64,000 nt of DNA from Oceanimonas aquatica (GTDB taxonomy: Bacteria; Pseudomonadota; Gammaproteobacteria; Enterobacterales; Aeromonadaceae). The DNA lies in the NCBI RefSeq assembly GCF_030732065.1, contig NZ_JAVBHX010000002.1, positions 369,904-433,903 of the forward strand, read 5' to 3'. The notes under the pieces were generated by a model that saw only the letters and a program-made list of their open reading frames with translations, was not told the DNA's origin and searched no databases. Each line of letters begins with the position of its first letter. Positions within the stretch are counted from its first letter, which is position 1. The translations under genes and the position numbers were made by a program. Below, piece by piece: positions 39,694 to 50,240 of the stretch.

Positions 39694-40419
39694 TTATTCT
39701 TCTACGACGTAGTTGTCTTCCGCTTGCACGGCCAGGTCTTGGGCACGGGCAGTGTTCACGGCATCGGCAGCGGCGTTCAGGTACAGCTGAACGGCACGGA
39801 TGGCGTCATCGTTGCCGGGGATGATGTAGTCAACGCTGTCCGGGTTGGAGTTGGTGTCAACTACAGATACCACGGGGATGCCCAGGTTGTTGGCTTCCTT
39901 GATGGCGATGTGCTCGTGATCGGCGTCGATGACGAACAGTACGTCGGGCAGACCGCCCATGTCCTTGATACCACCCAGGGACTTCTCCAGCTTTTCCATT
40001 TCGCGAGTACGCATCAGCGCCTCTTTCTTGGTCAGCTTTTCGAAGGTACCGTCCTGAGACTGAGCTTCCAGATCCTTCAGGCGGTTGATGGACTGACGCA
40101 CGGTTTTCCAGTTGGTCAGCATACCGCCCAGCCAGCGGTGGTTGACGTAGAACTGGTCGCACTTGGTGGCGGCTTCTTTTACGGCTTCAGAGGCTGCGCG
40201 CTTGGTACCAACAAACAGGATTTTACCCTTCTTGGAAGCCACGTTGCCCAGATAGTTCAGCGCATCGTTGAACAGGGGAACGGTCTTTTCCAGGTTGATG
40301 ATGTGAACCCGGTTGCTGGCGCCGAAAATGTAAGGCTTCATCTTGGGGTTCCAGAAACGGGTCTGGTGACCGAAGTGAACGCCGGCTTTCAGCATGTCGC
40401 GCATAGATACTTGTGCCAT
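39694..40419 (-). CDS. rpsB: 30S ribosomal protein S2
   Basis: Structural protein of the small subunit. Start at 40419 gives [21 protein letters not shown] and 241 residues, the E. coli length; GAGG is correctly placed upstream. [38 protein letters not shown] and [14 protein letters not shown] are the conserved blocks. It is the first gene of the long minus-strand cluster and is preceded by a structured leader. The frame reaching 40596 extends into that leader and is not coding. Confidence 0.98.
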   Translation of the reverse strand: MAQVSMRDMLKAGVHFGHQTRFWNPKMKPYIFGASNRVHIINLEKTVPLFNDALNYLGNVASKKGKILFVGTKRAASEAVKEAATKCDQFYVNHRWLGGMLTNWKTVRQSINRLKDLEAQSQDGTFEKLTKKEALMRTREMEKLEKSLGGIKDMGGLPDVLFVIDADHEHIAIKEANNLGIPVVSVVDTNSNPDSVDYIIPGNDDAIRAVQLYLNAAADAVNTARAQDLAVQAEDNYVVEE

Positions 40420-40505
40420 GATTTCCTCAAAAATGTATTGGGTTAGGCCTCCACACATCCCATGACTCCGACCCGAAGGCACCCTGGAGCATGTGCCGAT
40501 GTGTG
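40420..40505 (-). promoter_or_regulatory. rpsB leader RNA, probable S2 autoregulatory element
   Basis: The minus-strand leader forms an eight-base outer stem CACACATC / GATGTGTG (40452-40459 with 40498-40505), an inner GGGTGCCTTCGGGTC hairpin region, and then GGCCTAACCC before the ribosome site. Gammaproteobacterial rpsB messages are known to carry a conserved leader bound by S2. The assignment rests on position and fold, not on a covariance search. The other 200 bases up to map hold the divergent promoters, which could not be fixed by eye. Confidence 0.6.
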
Positions 40506-40705
40506 TGTGTGTTAAAAAAGTGAATGTTGGTGTGACCACGGATTTTTGAAACCCGCCATCACGGCGCGTTTTATACCACAATTGCCCCGGCCGCACCAGC
40601 GCCGGGACCGATTTCGGTGCTGGAAGTTGCCGCCCGGCAAGGGTACACTTTTGGCCCTTTCACGGGTACGCCCGCTAATCGCCCAGCCATTTCACAGAGA
40701 CGAGT

Positions 40706-41491
40706 ATGAGCATAGTCATAAAAACCCCGGAAGAAATCGAAAAAATGCGCGTGGCCGGTCGCCTGGCCGCCGAGGTGCTGGAGATGATCGAGCCTCACGT
40801 CAAGGCCGGCGTGACCACGGACGAACTCAACCGAATCTGTCATGACTATATCGTGAACGAGCAGCAGGCCATTCCGGCACCGCTGAACTATCACGGCTTT
40901 CCCAAGTCGATCTGTACCTCGGTTAACCACGTGATCTGCCATGGCATTCCGTCGGACAAGAAGCTCAAGGAAGGCGACATCGTCAATATCGACATTACCG
41001 TGATCAAGGATGGCTACCACGGTGACACCTCCAGAATGTTTACCGTGGGCAAGCCCAGCATCATGGCCGAGCGCCTGTGCCGGATCACTCAGGAGTGCAT
41101 GGAGCTGGGCATAAAAATGGTGAAGGACGGTGTGCACCTGGGTGACATCGGCGCCGCCATTCAGAAGCACGCCGAGGCTCACAACTATTCGGTGGTGCGG
41201 GAATACTGCGGCCATGGTATTGGTGCCGAGTTCCACGAGGAGCCCCAGGTGCTGCACTACGGCAAGGCCGGCACCGGTGAGGTGCTGAAGGCGGGCATGT
41301 GCCTGACCATTGAACCCATGATCAACGTGGGCAAGCGCCACAGCAAGATGCTGGCCGACGGCTGGACCGTGGTCACCAAGGACCGCAGCCTCTCGGCCCA
41401 GTATGAACACACCATTCTGGTCACCGAAACCGGCTGTGAAGTGCTGACCCTGCGCCAGGACGACAACCTGCCGCGTATTATCACCGCCTGA
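40706..41491 (+). CDS. map: Methionine aminopeptidase type I
   Basis: Removes the initiator methionine from nascent proteins. The 261 residues (E. coli 264) show the pita-bread fold: NHVICHGIPSD with the conserved active-site histidine, metal ligands Asp96 (VNIDIT) and Asp107 (HGDTSRMF), then GHGIGAEFHEEPQV, MCLTIEPMIN and the final Glu in YEHTILVTETG. It is divergent from rpsB, the arrangement found across enterobacteria and relatives. Confidence 0.97.
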   Translation: MSIVIKTPEEIEKMRVAGRLAAEVLEMIEPHVKAGVTTDELNRICHDYIVNEQQAIPAPLNYHGFPKSICTSVNHVICHGIPSDKKLKEGDIVNIDITVIKDGYHGDTSRMFTVGKPSIMAERLCRITQECMELGIKMVKDGVHLGDIGAAIQKHAEAHNYSVVREYCGHGIGAEFHEEPQVLHYGKAGTGEVLKAGMCLTIEPMINVGKRHSKMLADGWTVVTKDRSLSAQYEHTILVTETGCEVLTLRQDDNLPRIITA

Positions 41492-41499
41492 CTGTAATG

Positions 41500-41748
41500 C
41501 GAAGCAGCAGCGCGGTTGCGCTCCGCCGACACGCTTCGGTAGATGCCACTTACCAGTAAAGCCAGCTGCGAACATTCACTGGATGTTCGGTCAGGCTTTA
41601 CTGGTTCGTCACGGCGAGCAAGCTCGCCCCATGGGCGCTCGGCAAATGCATCTGACCGCCAGGGATGGCGGGAATGCCGAAAATGCAGGAGCAGCTTTTC
41701 GGCCCTGGCATTTGACGGTCGGCTACGGCAATCCCCGCTGCTGCTTCG
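41500..41748. repeat. 249-base nested palindromic block between map and rluE, part 1
   Basis: Perfect 13-base terminal inverted repeats CGAAGCAGCAGCG / CGCTGCTGCTTCG enclose the block. Inside are CCAGTAAAGCC / GGCTTTACTGG (41553-41563 with 41594-41604), itself enclosing CGAACAT / ATGTTCG, then GGCGAGCAAGCTCGCC (41613-41628) and CCGCCAGGGATGGCGG. No convincing ORF is present. It could be a miniature mobile element or a folded RNA. Confidence 0.75.
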
Positions 41749-41814
41749 TGAAGCCTCGGAGGTGCCTGTTTGACAACCGGCGGCTCCGAGGTCAAACCCA
41801 GGAGGGTTGAGGGC

Positions 41815-41895
41815 ACTGTTTCGCCGTGCCCTCTGCGCCATGGATGGCGCAGTGGAGCCTACATGGACGTATTCACGGCGTGCCGGCGAAACAGT
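41815..41895. repeat. Nested hairpin between map and rluE, part 2
   Basis: Perfect 12-base arms ACTGTTTCGCCG (41815-41826) and CGGCGAAACAGT (41884-41895) enclose the inner perfect hairpin CTGCGCCATGGATGGCGCAG (41833-41852). Just before it, CCTCGGAG / CTCCGAGG and GAGGGCAC / GTGCCCTC also pair. Together with 41500-41748 this accounts for nearly all of the 483-base gap. Confidence 0.75.
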
Positions 41896-41974
41896 TCCCT
41901 GTGTCCGACGAAGTGCACGGCCAGACAGCAAACCTTTGTCATCCGCCTATTCTGTATAACAAAGCAGCTACCCC

Positions 41975-42565
41975 ATGAAACCCAACCTGACCCGTCGCCC
42001 TCGCAAGCCCGCACCGAAAAAGCCCGCCGGCCCGCCGGTGACCCTGCTGCTGAACAAGCCCTATATGGTGCTGTGCCAGTTTACCGACGGCGACGGCCGC
42101 GAGACCCTGGCCGATTATGTGAAGGTGCCCGGCGTCTATGCCGCCGGGCGGCTGGACCGGGACAGTGAAGGCCTGCTGGTGCTGACCAACGACGGCGCTC
42201 TTAATGCCCGCCTGACCCAGCCCGGGCGCAAGACCGCCAAAACCTACTGGGTGCAGGTGGAAGGTGACCCCAGCGAGGCCGACCTCGACCAGCTGCGGCG
42301 GGGCGTTGAACTGAAAGACGGCCCTACCCTACCGGCCCGAGTGCGACGCATGGATGAGCCGGATATCTGGCCACGCAACCCGCCCATTCGCGAGCGCCAG
42401 CATATTCCCACCACCTGGCTGGAGATTAAAATTACCGAAGGTCGCAACCGCCAGGTGCGGCGCATGACTGCCCATATCGGCTTTCCTACCCTGCGGCTGA
42501 TCCGTTACGCCATCGGTAACTGGACCCTAGACAGCCTGCAACCCGGACAATGGAGAAAAGTATGA
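41975..42565 (+). CDS. rluE: 23S rRNA pseudouridine synthase RluE
   Basis: Makes a pseudouridine in 23S rRNA (U2457 in E. coli). The 196 residues have a basic N-terminal tail, then [20 protein letters not shown], the catalytic [17 protein letters not shown] with the active Asp, and the RsuA-family [22 protein letters not shown]. No S4 domain is present, as in RluE. Its stop overlaps the nudJ start (ATGA), and rluE-nudJ-mnmA-hflD-purB is the E. coli order, which supports the specific name over other RsuA relatives. Confidence 0.92.
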   Translation: MKPNLTRRPRKPAPKKPAGPPVTLLLNKPYMVLCQFTDGDGRETLADYVKVPGVYAAGRLDRDSEGLLVLTNDGALNARLTQPGRKTAKTYWVQVEGDPSEADLDQLRRGVELKDGPTLPARVRRMDEPDIWPRNPPIRERQHIPTTWLEIKITEGRNRQVRRMTAHIGFPTLRLIRYAIGNWTLDSLQPGQWRKV

Positions 42566-43005
42566 GTCATGCGGTAACCCTGGCAGTGATCGTGCGCGCC
42601 GGTGAGCGTTTTTTAATGGTGGAAGAATGGCAGCAGGGCAGAGTGATGTTCAACCAGCCTGCCGGCCACCTGGAACCAGGTGAAAACCTGCTGGACGGTG
42701 CCCGGCGCGAGCTGCTGGAAGAAACCGGCCTGGCCCTGCCCCTTGAAGACGCCGTGGCCGTATATCAGTACACGGCACCAGACAACGGCAAACACTTTGT
42801 GCGCTTTACCTTTTGCACCGAGGTGGCCGAGCCGTTGCCCACCAACCCGCAGGATCCGGACGGTGATATTATTCGCTGCCACTGGCTGACGCTGGCTGAA
42901 ATTGAAGCCCTGGGTGAGCAGCTGCGCAGCCCGCTGATTTTGGCCTCCATTCGGGATTATCTCGCCGGTGAGCGGTTTCCGTTGTCGGCGCTAAAGGGCT
43001 GGTGA
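42562..43005 (+). CDS. nudJ: Nudix phosphatase NudJ
   Basis: Nudix hydrolase acting on thiamin pyrophosphates and nucleoside di/triphosphates in E. coli. The ATG at 42562 gives [19 protein letters not shown] and 147 residues, overlapping rluE by four bases with GGAG upstream; the ATG at 42550 is inside rluE. The Nudix box [20 protein letters not shown] continues TGL and has all catalytic glutamates. Synteny with rluE and mnmA supports NudJ rather than another Nudix enzyme. Confidence 0.9.
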   Translation: MSHAVTLAVIVRAGERFLMVEEWQQGRVMFNQPAGHLEPGENLLDGARRELLEETGLALPLEDAVAVYQYTAPDNGKHFVRFTFCTEVAEPLPTNPQDPDGDIIRCHWLTLAEIEALGEQLRSPLILASIRDYLAGERFPLSALKGW

Positions 43006-43019
43006 GATAAATGGGGCCT

Positions 43020-43108
43020 GGAGCGCGGGCAGCCTGCCCGCATTAGCGCCGCAGGCGCTCAAGATCCTGGCGCTTTGCGCCAATTAGCAGGCTGGCAGCC
43101 TGCGCTCC
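43020..43108 (-). repeat. Family A palindromic repeat, reverse orientation
   Basis: Ends GGAGCGCGGGC / GCCTGCGCTCC, but the two internal stems occur in reverse order (AGCGCCGCAGGCGCT first, TGGCGCTTTGCGCCA second), so this copy is inverted relative to the others. It lies in the 190-base gap between nudJ and mnmA, before the mnmA promoter region. Confidence 0.85.
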
Positions 43109-43204
43109 ATGGAATGTGCGCTTTACCACATCCCTTCCCCATTACCCCTCGCGACATTTGTCTGGTAAAATAGCGCCCGTTTTGCAATCGAGTTAATGGG
43201 CGTT

Positions 43205-44311
43205 ATGAGCGATAACAGTCAGGTTAAAGTGATTGTCGGCATGTCCGGCGGTGTGGATTCCTCGGTCTCGGCCTATCTGCTGCAACAGCAGGGCTATCAG
43301 GTGGAAGGCCTGTTCATGAAGAACTGGGAAGAAGACGACACCGACGAGTACTGCTCCGCCGCGGAAGATCTGCGCGACGCCCAGGCCGTGTGCGACAAGC
43401 TCGGCATTGAACTGCACACCATCAACTTTGCCGCCGAATACTGGGACAATGTGTTCGAGCATTTTCTGGCGGAATACAAGGCCGGCCGCACCCCCAACCC
43501 CGATATCCTGTGTAACAAGGAAATCAAGTTCAAGGCCTTCCTGGAGTTCGCCGCCGAAGATCTGGGCGCCGACTATATTGCCACCGGTCACTATGTACGC
43601 CGCAGCTTTGACGACGAGCCCAAGCTGCTGCGCGGTCTCGACGGCAACAAGGATCAGAGCTACTTCCTTTACACCCTGAGCTCGCAACAGGTGGCCAAAA
43701 GCCTGTTCCCGGTGGGTGAGCTGGAAAAGCCCGAGGTGCGCCGCATTGCCGAACAGCTGGAGCTGGTCACCGCCAAGAAGAAGGACTCCACCGGCATCTG
43801 CTTTATCGGCGAGCGCAAGTTTACCGATTTTCTGGCCCGCTACCTGCCCGCCCAGCCCGGTAATATTGAAACCGTAAACGGTGAAGTGATCGGCCAGCAT
43901 CAGGGGCTGATGTACCACACCCTGGGGCAGCGCAAGGGCCTGGGGATTGGCGGCCTGAAAAACGCCGGCGACGAGCCCTGGTACGTGGTCGACAAGGAAG
44001 TGGATCGCAATGTCCTGGTGGTAGCCCAGGGGGATCACCCCCGGCTGTATTCCGACGGCCTGATTGCCCGCCAGCTGCACTGGGTGGATCGTCAGCCTAT
44101 CATCGAGCCCCTGCGCTGCACCGTCAAAACCCGTTATCGCCAGACCGACATTCCCTGCACCATTGAGCCGGTGGATGCCGACACCATTCGCGTGCTGTTC
44201 GATGAGCCTCAGGCGGCGGTGACTCCGGGTCAGTCGGCGGTGTTCTACAGCGGCGAGGTATGCCTCGGCGGCGGCATTATTGAAACCCGGTTCAACAAGG
44301 ATCAAGCGTGA
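43205..44311 (+). CDS. mnmA: tRNA-specific 2-thiouridylase
   Basis: Inserts sulfur at position 2 of U34 in tRNALys, Glu and Gln. The ATG at 43205 gives 368 residues, exactly the E. coli length; an ATG at 43196 would add three residues, and neither has a strong ribosome site. Motifs: [18 protein letters not shown] (PP-loop), [10 protein letters not shown], catalytic cysteines in [12 protein letters not shown] and [12 protein letters not shown], and [11 protein letters not shown]. Followed by hflD with a four-base overlap. Confidence 0.97.
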   Translation: MSDNSQVKVIVGMSGGVDSSVSAYLLQQQGYQVEGLFMKNWEEDDTDEYCSAAEDLRDAQAVCDKLGIELHTINFAAEYWDNVFEHFLAEYKAGRTPNPDILCNKEIKFKAFLEFAAEDLGADYIATGHYVRRSFDDEPKLLRGLDGNKDQSYFLYTLSSQQVAKSLFPVGELEKPEVRRIAEQLELVTAKKKDSTGICFIGERKFTDFLARYLPAQPGNIETVNGEVIGQHQGLMYHTLGQRKGLGIGGLKNAGDEPWYVVDKEVDRNVLVVAQGDHPRLYSDGLIARQLHWVDRQPIIEPLRCTVKTRYRQTDIPCTIEPVDADTIRVLFDEPQAAVTPGQSAVFYSGEVCLGGGIIETRFNKDQA

Positions 44312-44931
44312 GTCACAGTCTGGAAAACCAAACCCTGGCCTTTGCCGGCATCTGCCAGGCGGTGAGCCTGGTACAACAGGTGGCCCGCCAGGGCATGATT
44401 GAAGACAAGGCGGTGCTGTCCTCGACCCTGAACAGCATCATGGTCACCGACGCCGAGCAGTCGGCGGACATTTACGGCGGCCACGACAACCTGCGGCTGG
44501 GCTATCAGACCCTGATCGAACAGCTCAATCCCGACAGCAGCAAGAAAAACGCCGAACTGACCCGCTATCTGGTGGGTCTGGTGGCGCTGGAGCGCAAGCT
44601 CTCCAGACGCCGGGATCTGATGTCGATGCTGGGTGAGCGCATCAGTCAGGTCAAACGCCAGCTGCATCACTTTGACCTGCTCGACGAGCAGGTGTTGGCC
44701 AATCTGGCCGACATTTACAGCGACATTGTCAGCCCTCTTGGGCCGCGCATTCAGGTCGCCGGTAATCCCAGTTACCTGCAACAACCCATGGTGCAGCATC
44801 AGATCCGCGCCCTGCTGCTGGCGGGTATTCGCAGCGCCGTGCTGTGGCGCCAGCTCGGCGGCAAGCGCCGGCATATTTTGTTTTCCCGCAAGCGACTGGT
44901 GGCTCAGGCCCAGGCTGCGTTGCGCAACTGA
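44308..44931 (+). CDS. hflD: HflD homologue, lysogenization regulator family
   Basis: A 207-residue, mostly helical protein of the HflD family, which in E. coli is membrane-associated and opposes lambda CII; its ordinary cellular role is unclear. It starts with GTG inside the mnmA stop (GTGA overlap). Landmarks are [37 protein letters not shown] and [15 protein letters not shown]. Fixed linkage between mnmA and purB supports the name. Confidence 0.92.
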   Translation: MSHSLENQTLAFAGICQAVSLVQQVARQGMIEDKAVLSSTLNSIMVTDAEQSADIYGGHDNLRLGYQTLIEQLNPDSSKKNAELTRYLVGLVALERKLSRRRDLMSMLGERISQVKRQLHHFDLLDEQVLANLADIYSDIVSPLGPRIQVAGNPSYLQQPMVQHQIRALLLAGIRSAVLWRQLGGKRRHILFSRKRLVAQAQAALRN

Positions 44932-44941
44932 TTTGAATTAA

Positions 44942-46351
<1,410 letters not shown>

Positions 46352-46355
46352 TCCT

Positions 46356-46421
46356 GGAGCGCGGGCTGCCAGCCCGCAATTTGGTGCGAAGCGCCAATCC
46401 GCGTTGAACAGCCTGCGCCCC
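46356..46421 (+). repeat. Family A repeat, internally deleted copy
   Basis: Begins GGAGCGCGGGCTGCCAGCC and has the TTTGGTGCGAAGCGCCAA stem, but the GAGCGCC...GGCGCT hairpin is missing and the end is GCCTGCGCCCC. It is four bases after the purB stop codon and 18 bases before a complete copy. Confidence 0.8.
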
Positions 46422-46439
46422 ACCTAGATACATTCTCTT

Positions 46440-46531
46440 GAGCGCGGGCTGCCCGCCCGCAATTTGGTGCGAAGCGCCGATCTGCTTTGAGCGCCCTGCG
46501 GGCGCTAATGCAGGCTGGCAGCCTGCGCTCC
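46440..46531 (+). repeat. Family A palindromic repeat
   Basis: Complete copy: GCGGGCTGCCCGCCCGC, TTTGGTGCGAAGCGCCGA, GCGCCCTGCGGGCGC and GCAGGCTGGCAGCCTGC stems, ending GCGCTCC. It makes a direct pair with 46356-46421. The remaining 146 bases to aceK presumably hold its promoter. Confidence 0.85.
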
Positions 46532-46677
46532 AAAAAAACGACCACGCTTCGCCCTGCTTCACACATTTACCTTTCCACACCGCCGCAGCTTGCGACAGCC
46601 CACAAAAACCGCTCTTCCCCTTCGCTTTTTTTCCTTTGGTTTCACTAACATGCTTTCCAGTCATGATTGGGAGCAGC

Positions 46678-48408
46678 ATGAAAATGAACAGCCGCACACG
46701 GGAAATGGCGCACATTGTGATGCGCGGTTTCGACGCCTTTCACCGCTATTTTCTGGTGATCACCCAGGGGGCCAAAAGCCGCTTTGAAGCCCGGGACTGG
46801 AACGGCGTGCAACTGGCCTCGCGCCGGCGCATCTGGCTTTATGACGATCACGTCAACAACACGGTGCGCGCCGTGCTCGACTACAACCGGGGACCGCTGC
46901 GCCACCAGGAGCTGAAGGCGCTCAAACAGGCCTTTAACGATCTGCTGATCGCCCATCCCAATGCCGACATGGCCGAGTCTTTCTACAACTCGGTATACCG
47001 CCGCTCCACCCGCCACCGCAGCATTCGCGCCGAAAACCTTTATGTGCACCCCTTTGTACCTTATCCCGGCGAGCAGGATCTGACGGCCGTCACCCGGCAA
47101 TACGCCATTGCTCCCGGTGAGCTGACCGGCACCCTGCAACGAATGCTGGAGCGCCTGGGGCTGGAGCTGTCCTTTGTGCGGCTGGAGCAGGATTTGAAGC
47201 ATGTACAGCGTACCCTGGCCGAACAGGGGCTGGGCGATACGCCGCTCACTCTCACCCTGCTCAGACCGCTGTTCTACCGCAACAAGGGCGCCTACCTGAT
47301 TGGCCGGCTGGAGCGAGCCGACGGCCCGCTGCCCTTTATTGTGCCCATCCTGCACGAAAGTGACGGCCTGGTGCTGGATACCCTGCTGCTGAGCCAGGAT
47401 GACGCCTCCATTCTGTTTGGCTTTGCCCGGGCCTATTTTATGGTGTGGTGCCCGCAACCCTCGCTGCTGGTGCAGTTTCTGCGACCGCTGCTGCCCAACA
47501 AGTCGGATTACGAAATTTACAACGCCATCGGCTGGCAAAAGCACGGCAAGACCATCTTCTACCGGGACTTTTTGCAGCACTTACAGCACTCACGGGACCA
47601 GTTCGTGCCGGCGAAAGGTATCAAGGGCATGGTGATGTGCGTGTTTACCCTGCCGTCGTTCGATGTGGTGTTCAAGGTGATCAAGGATCACTTTACTCCG
47701 CCCAAAACCGTAGACCGGGCCACCGTCAAGGCCAAGTACCGGCTGGTGAAGCAGCACGACCGGGTGGGCCGCATGGCCGACACCATGGAGTTCACCAACT
47801 TCGAACTGCCGCTGCACCGTATCAGCCCCGAATTGCTGGCAGAATTGCAGCGGGAAGTGCCCTCTCTGCTCACCCTCAAGGAAGACCGGCTGATCATTCA
47901 CCACCTCTATACCGAGCGGCGCATGACGCCACTCAACATGTACCTGGAGCAGGCCGATGACGAACAGCTCAGGAATGCCCTGGACGAATACGCCAGCGCC
48001 CTGAAACAACTGGCCGCCGCCAATATCTTTCCCGGCGACATGCTGTTCAAGAATTTCGGCGTGACCCGCCACGGCCGGGTGATCTTTTACGACTATGACG
48101 AAATCGCCTACATGACCGAGTGCCACTTTCGCGACATACCCAAAACCGACAATCTGCAGGATCAGCTCTGCCCCGAGCCCTGGTATTCGGTAGGCCCAAA
48201 TGATGTGTTTCCGGAGGAGTTCAAGACCTTTCTGCTGTACAAACCCCGTATTCGCAACGCCTTTGACGAGCGGCACCTGGAGCTGTTTACCGCGGATTAC
48301 TGGCGGCAGCTGCAGCACCACATTGAGCAAGGCCGGGTGGAGGATATTTTTCCCTACCGGCGGCGGCAGCGGTTTCGTTACAGGTATGGTGAAAGCCGTG
48401 AGGGGTAA
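46678..48408 (+). CDS. aceK: Isocitrate dehydrogenase kinase/phosphatase
   Basis: Phosphorylates and inactivates isocitrate dehydrogenase, diverting isocitrate to the glyoxylate shunt, and reverses this. The ATG at 46678 with GGGAG upstream gives 576 residues (E. coli 578). Landmarks: MRGFDAFHRYFLVITQGA, RIWLYDDHV, the ATP loop KGIKGMVMCVFTLPSFDVVFKVIKD-type block, and KNFGVTRHGRVIFYDYDEIAYM. It is not in an aceBAK operon; the malate synthase in the window is the unlinked G form, nine kilobases away. Confidence 0.96.
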   Translation: MKMNSRTREMAHIVMRGFDAFHRYFLVITQGAKSRFEARDWNGVQLASRRRIWLYDDHVNNTVRAVLDYNRGPLRHQELKALKQAFNDLLIAHPNADMAESFYNSVYRRSTRHRSIRAENLYVHPFVPYPGEQDLTAVTRQYAIAPGELTGTLQRMLERLGLELSFVRLEQDLKHVQRTLAEQGLGDTPLTLTLLRPLFYRNKGAYLIGRLERADGPLPFIVPILHESDGLVLDTLLLSQDDASILFGFARAYFMVWCPQPSLLVQFLRPLLPNKSDYEIYNAIGWQKHGKTIFYRDFLQHLQHSRDQFVPAKGIKGMVMCVFTLPSFDVVFKVIKDHFTPPKTVDRATVKAKYRLVKQHDRVGRMADTMEFTNFELPLHRISPELLAELQREVPSLLTLKEDRLIIHHLYTERRMTPLNMYLEQADDEQLRNALDEYASALKQLAAANIFPGDMLFKNFGVTRHGRVIFYDYDEIAYMTECHFRDIPKTDNLQDQLCPEPWYSVGPNDVFPEEFKTFLLYKPRIRNAFDERHLELFTADYWRQLQHHIEQGRVEDIFPYRRRQRFRYRYGESREG

Positions 48409-48465
48409 GGGGTGAGGAGGGCGGTGAAGCAGGTACTCTCCTCACTCATGTCCCCTCCCCCTCAC
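48398..48465. repeat. Family D inverted repeat overlapping the aceK stop
   Basis: GTGAGGGGTAAGGGGTGAGGAGG on the left faces CTCCTCACTCATGTCCCC and CCCCTCAC on the right. The element supplies the last codons and TAA stop of aceK and ends eight bases before the rraA stop. As a hairpin between convergent genes it may help end both transcripts. Confidence 0.65.
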
Positions 48466-48472
48466 ACAAACA

Positions 48473-48964
48473 TCAAAGCTGCGGGTGGCTCAGGGGCTCG
48501 CGGGACACCAGCACGCCGTTCAAGTCCGAGTAGATGTAATCTCCCGGATAAATGGTGACGCCGGCAAAGGTGACCGGTACGTCCACCACGCCTTCACCGC
48601 GCTTTTCCGAGCGAATGGGGCAGGCCGCCAGGGCCTTGATGCCCAGTGACAGCCCGCCGAGGGTGCCGGCATCGCGAATGGCGCCGTGGATCACAATGCC
48701 TTCCCAGCCATTTTCCAGCGCCTTTTCTGCCAGTATGTCGCCCATCAGAGCACAGCGCAGCAGGCCGCCGCCGTCCACCACCAGCACCTTGCCGGTGCCG
48801 GGCTGAGACACCAGCTCCCGCACCCGGGAGTTGTCTTCGTAGCAGCGCACCGTCACCGCCTGGCCCCAGAACAGGCACTCCGCGCCAAAATCGCGAAATA
48901 CCGGGTCCAGCACTCTGACCAGGTCGGCATGTTCATCACACAAATCCGGCAACAAATCGAGCAT
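48473..48964 (-). CDS. rraA: RraA-family protein, regulator of RNase E activity
   Basis: In E. coli RraA binds RNase E and slows mRNA decay; the fold is also shared with HMG/CHA aldolases. The ATG at 48964 has a perfect GGAGG seven bases upstream and gives 163 residues (E. coli 161); the frame to 49048 has no such site. Motifs: LLPDLCDEHADLVRVLDPVF, ECLFWGQAVTVRCYEDN, LVVDGGGLLRCALMGDILAEKA, GIVIHGAIRDAGTL and the C-terminal YPGDYIYSDLNGVLVS. RraA rather than aldolase is preferred from length and gammaproteobacterial context. Confidence 0.88.
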   Translation of the reverse strand: MLDLLPDLCDEHADLVRVLDPVFRDFGAECLFWGQAVTVRCYEDNSRVRELVSQPGTGKVLVVDGGGLLRCALMGDILAEKALENGWEGIVIHGAIRDAGTLGGLSLGIKALAACPIRSEKRGEGVVDVPVTFAGVTIYPGDYIYSDLNGVLVSREPLSHPQL

Positions 48965-49074
48965 ATTATCCTCCGTTATCAGCACACGTTCCGGGCCTTC
49001 GTCTTTGGCGAAAATCCCGGTTCCCAAAAGCGTAATCCGTGTTTGCATCGGGGGGGATTTTGTTAAATTGGCGC

Positions 49075-49116
49075 TTGACCTAGATCAAGACCCTTCTTAA
49101 AACTATTTAACAATAT
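49075..49116 (+). promoter_or_regulatory. Predicted FNR-dependent promoter of arcA
   Basis: TTGACCTAGATCAA (49075-49088) matches the FNR consensus TTGATnnnnATCAA at nine of ten positions. A -10-like CAATAT at 49111-49116 would place the start near 49123, about 41 bases from the box centre, the class II activator spacing. GTTAACTGTTAA near 49143 could be an ArcA-type site, weakly supported. The leader to arcA would be about 270 bases and shows no other gene; this covers the 346-base (430 from the rraA start) gap. Confidence 0.65.
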
Positions 49117-49394
49117 CCGTTGCAAACTGTTGTTATGCCCCTGTTAACTGTTAAAATAACACCAATTTAGCAAAAGGACCTCTGTTCTTCCCGTTTTCAA
49201 CTCTGTTGGGTATGACGCAGTAACTGCATGGGATGCATATAAAAAACAATAACAGCACTACGACAGGGGCAGGCCCCGGCATGGTAAACACCGCTCACAA
49301 GTAAGTTTGTTACACCAACCTTTTGCCTTGCCGCCTGACCTCGGAACCGTGGTGCCGATGCCAGTATTTTTACATTCAGAGAACAGGTAAGCTC

Positions 49395-50111
49395 ATGCAG
49401 ACTCCACACATTCTTATCGTCGAAGACGAACTGGTCACCCGTAACACCCTTAAAGGTATTTTTGAGGCGGAAGGTTACACCGTACTGGAAGCCACCGATG
49501 GTGAGGAAATGTACAAGGCCCTGTCCGATCACAAGGTGAACCTGGTGATCATGGACATCAACCTACCCGGCAAAAATGGCCTGTTGCTGGCCCGGGAACT
49601 GCGTGAGCAGCACAACCTGGCCCTGATGTTCCTCACCGGCCGCGACAACGAGGTTGACAAGATCCTCGGTCTGGAAATCGGCGCCGACGACTACATCACC
49701 AAGCCGTTCAACCCCCGTGAGCTGACCATTCGTGCCCGCAACCTGCTGGGTCGTACCATGCAGGCCCCCGATGCCCAGGAAGACGAAAAGCAGGTGGAGG
49801 CCTACCGCTTTAACGGCTGGACCCTGGACATCAACAGCCGTGCCCTGGTGAGCCCCAGCGGTGAAGTGTTCAAGCTGCCCCGCAGCGAGTTCCGCGCCAT
49901 GGTGCATTTCTGTGAGCACCCGGGCCAGATCCAGAGCCGCGCCGAACTGCTGAAGAAAATGACCGGCCGCGAACTCAAGCCCCATGACCGCACCGTGGAC
50001 GTGACCATTCGCCGCATTCGCAAGCACTTTGAATCGGTGCCCGATACCCCCGAAATCATCGCCACCATTCACGGTGAAGGCTACCGCTTCTGCGGCGAGC
50101 TGGAAGGGTAA
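49395..50111 (+). CDS. arcA: Aerobic respiration response regulator ArcA
   Basis: OmpR-type response regulator paired with ArcB; under low oxygen it represses TCA and glyoxylate genes, plausibly including glcB and aceK here. The ATG at 49395 gives [19 protein letters not shown] and 238 residues, identical in length to E. coli ArcA. The receiver has the phosphate acceptor Asp54 (VIMDINLPG), Thr in FLTGRD and Lys in YITKPF. The winged-helix C-terminus includes [15 protein letters not shown] and [10 protein letters not shown]. ArcB is not in the window. Confidence 0.97.
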   Translation: MQTPHILIVEDELVTRNTLKGIFEAEGYTVLEATDGEEMYKALSDHKVNLVIMDINLPGKNGLLLARELREQHNLALMFLTGRDNEVDKILGLEIGADDYITKPFNPRELTIRARNLLGRTMQAPDAQEDEKQVEAYRFNGWTLDINSRALVSPSGEVFKLPRSEFRAMVHFCEHPGQIQSRAELLKKMTGRELKPHDRTVDVTIRRIRKHFESVPDTPEIIATIHGEGYRFCGELEG

Positions 50112-50119
50112 AAAACACG

Positions 50120-50176
50120 TCATGCCGGGCCACGACCCGGCATCTTCGGATTCCGGCTCAAGGCCGGAATGACGGC
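50120..50176. repeat. Family C palindromic repeat
   Basis: CGTCATGCCGGG..CCCGGCAT then ATTCCGGCTCAAGGCCGGAATGACGG: two hairpins with CGTCAT / ATGACG ends. It is the canonical form of the element found inside ugd, and lies between arcA and the shared terminator. Confidence 0.8.
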
Positions 50177-50208
50177 AAAAAAATACCGGCCATAGGGCCG
50201 GTATTTTT
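50177..50208. terminator. Bidirectional terminator between arcA and fbaA
   Basis: A-run, AATACCGGCC ATAG GGCCGGTATT and T-run. It is symmetrical and sits between convergent genes, so it can serve both. Confidence 0.9.
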
Positions 50209-50240
50209 GTTTGTGACTTTTTGTTTGTGACTGTGGTGCC

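Noticed and set aside
40420-40596. N-terminal extension of S2
   Set aside because: It translates the structured leader; the internal ATG gives the exact family length.
41815-41895. attC-like integron site
   Set aside because: The hairpin is large and palindromic, but no integrase, cassette or attC core-site pair was found nearby.
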